Source of the DNA: Meiothermus sp.
GTDB lineage: Bacteria > Deinococcota > Deinococci > Deinococcales > Thermaceae
Direction of reading: 5' to 3'
Length of the DNA stretch: 64,000 bases
NCBI RefSeq assembly: GCF_026004075.1
Contig: NZ_BPIK01000002.1
Span: forward strand, 310,001-374,000
Shown: piece after piece, positions 63,101 to 64,000 of the stretch
How positions within the stretch are numbered: the stretch's first letter is position 1
Layout of the letters: every line of letters starts with the position of its first letter
Translations under genes and position numbers: made by a program
Notes under the pieces: generated by a model
What the model saw: the letters and a program-made list of their open reading frames with translations, nothing else
Databases searched by the model: none
Told to the model about the DNA's origin: nothing

Positions 63101-64000
63101 ATGGAAGACCAAGCTACCCAGACTCCAGTGGAAACTGGAAAAGAACCCCAAGTTTTTAGCATGGAGCAGGCCCTGCAAGATGCAGAGGCTCGGCTCGAGA
63201 AGACCGTCCAGCGCGGCCAGATTGTCACCGGCACGGTGGTGTTCGTCACCAACGACGGCGTTATGGTAGACATCGGGGCGCGCACCGAAGCCATTATCCC
63301 GCTCAACCAGCTCACCGAGGAAAACCTGCCCGAAGAGGAGCTCAAGAATCTTCTCAAGCCAGGCGATACCGTTACCGCCTACGTGGTGCGGGCCGACCTC
63401 GAGAACGGCCAGGTGGTGCTCTCCAAAAAGCGAGCCGAAGCCGACCAGAGCTGGGTCAAGATTCAGGCCCTCTATGAGCAGGGCGAGCCGGTGATGGTGC
63501 AGGTTAAGGAAAAGGTCAAAGGGGGTCTGGTGGCGACCATCGAGGGCATCCGCGCCTTCCTGCCTGCCAGCCAAGTAGACCTGAAGCGCACCCCAGACCT
63601 TGACGAGTATGTGGGCCAGAGCTTCCTGGTCAAAATCATCGAACTCAATCGCAAAAAGGGCCGCATCATCCTATCGCGCCGCACAGTGTTGGAAGCCGAG
63701 CAAAAGGCGGCCCGTAGCCAGATACTCGCCAGCCTGAAGGAAGGCGATATCGTCGAGGGCCAGGTTGTTGAGGTCACCGAGTTCGGCGTGTTCGTAGCCC
63801 TAGGCGGTGTGGACGGCCTGGTACACCGCAGCGAGATTACCTGGGGTCGTTTCAATCATCCAAAGGACGTGGTGCAAAAAGGCCAGACCGTCAAGGCCAA
63901 GGTGCTATCGGTAGATACCGAGCGTGAGCGCGTCAACCTTTCGATGAAAGCCCTGACCGAAGACCCCTGGTTGACCGTTTCGGAAAAGCATCCCATCGGT
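63101..64000 (+). CDS. rpsA: 30S ribosomal protein S1, N-terminal 300 residues, cut by window edge
   Basis: ATG 63101 begins MEDQATQTPVETGKEPQVFS. Three S1 RNA-binding repeats are visible (GQIVTGTVVFVTNDGVMVDI, GEPVMVQVKEKVKGGLVATI, GDIVEGQVVEVTEFGVFVAL) and a fourth is starting or follows beyond the edge. The frame is open to base 64000. S1 delivers mRNA to the 30S subunit; because many genes here are leaderless, its role may be partial. Confidence 0.96.
   Translation, partial: MEDQATQTPVETGKEPQVFSMEQALQDAEARLEKTVQRGQIVTGTVVFVTNDGVMVDIGARTEAIIPLNQLTEENLPEEELKNLLKPGDTVTAYVVRADLENGQVVLSKKRAEADQSWVKIQALYEQGEPVMVQVKEKVKGGLVATIEGIRAFLPASQVDLKRTPDLDEYVGQSFLVKIIELNRKKGRIILSRRTVLEAEQKAARSQILASLKEGDIVEGQVVEVTEFGVFVALGGVDGLVHRSEITWGRFNHPKDVVQKGQTVKAKVLSVDTERERVNLSMKALTEDPWLTVSEKHPIG

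Overview
The window looks like a chromosome segment of a thermophilic bacterium of the Thermaceae, most probably Meiothermus. This is inferred, not measured, from high GC with very frequent CTCGAG words, many leaderless genes with a TANNNT -10 box 6-9 nt before the start codon, a dnaX gene with an A9 slippage run as in Thermus thermophilus, a NapA-type antiporter, an SLH-plus-barrel envelope protein, and the dnaK-grpE-dnaJ order.

Layout. 1-9.8 kb holds housekeeping genes: the start of priA (its helicase motifs are degenerate), a membrane GGDEF-like protein, an MFS transporter, a metallo-beta-lactamase-fold hydrolase, a tandem rhodanese, a GNAT enzyme, a non-coding patch with three perfect DnaA boxes, ridA, meaB and a PLP aminotransferase. 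9.8-26.0 kb is a complete type I-E CRISPR-Cas locus on the minus strand: WYL regulator, cas3, cse1, cse2, cas7e, cas5e, cas6e, cas1, cas2, then an array of 106 repeats and 105 spacers. Only 20 bp separate the cas2 stop from the array, so the leader must lie largely inside cas2. 26.0-34.7 kb carries a short palindromic element, an NlpC/P60-LysM hydrolase, a CBS protein broken by a stop codon and coupled to napA, an SLH porin-like protein, a Y-family polymerase and dnaX. 34.7-42.8 kb is a carbohydrate cluster (GH13_18 phosphorylase, MDR dehydrogenase, Gfo/Idh dehydrogenase, GH36 glycosidase) interrupted by a tnpB element; it resembles part of the E. coli ycj pathway. 42.9-49.6 kb has a large secreted nuclease-like lipoprotein, two DUF2892 proteins, a SufR-like regulator, a DinB-fold protein, tRNA-Leu(GAG) and small genes. 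49.1-56.5 kb is the chaperone operon dnaK-grpE-dnaJ-DUF4256, divergent from ftsH and an AlaX-type editing protein. 56.5-64 kb has an MMPL exporter bracketed by copies of the palindromic element, amtB-glnB, hrcA, a moaD-moaE fusion and the first 300 codons of rpsA.

The most coherent system is the CRISPR locus. The overlapping cas genes imply one transcript. The degenerate terminal repeat at 9801, the repeat polarity and the cas2-proximal end all place new spacers at the 16.2 kb end. Spacer pairs within the array record repeated immunisation against the same target, including one pair that differs within the seed.
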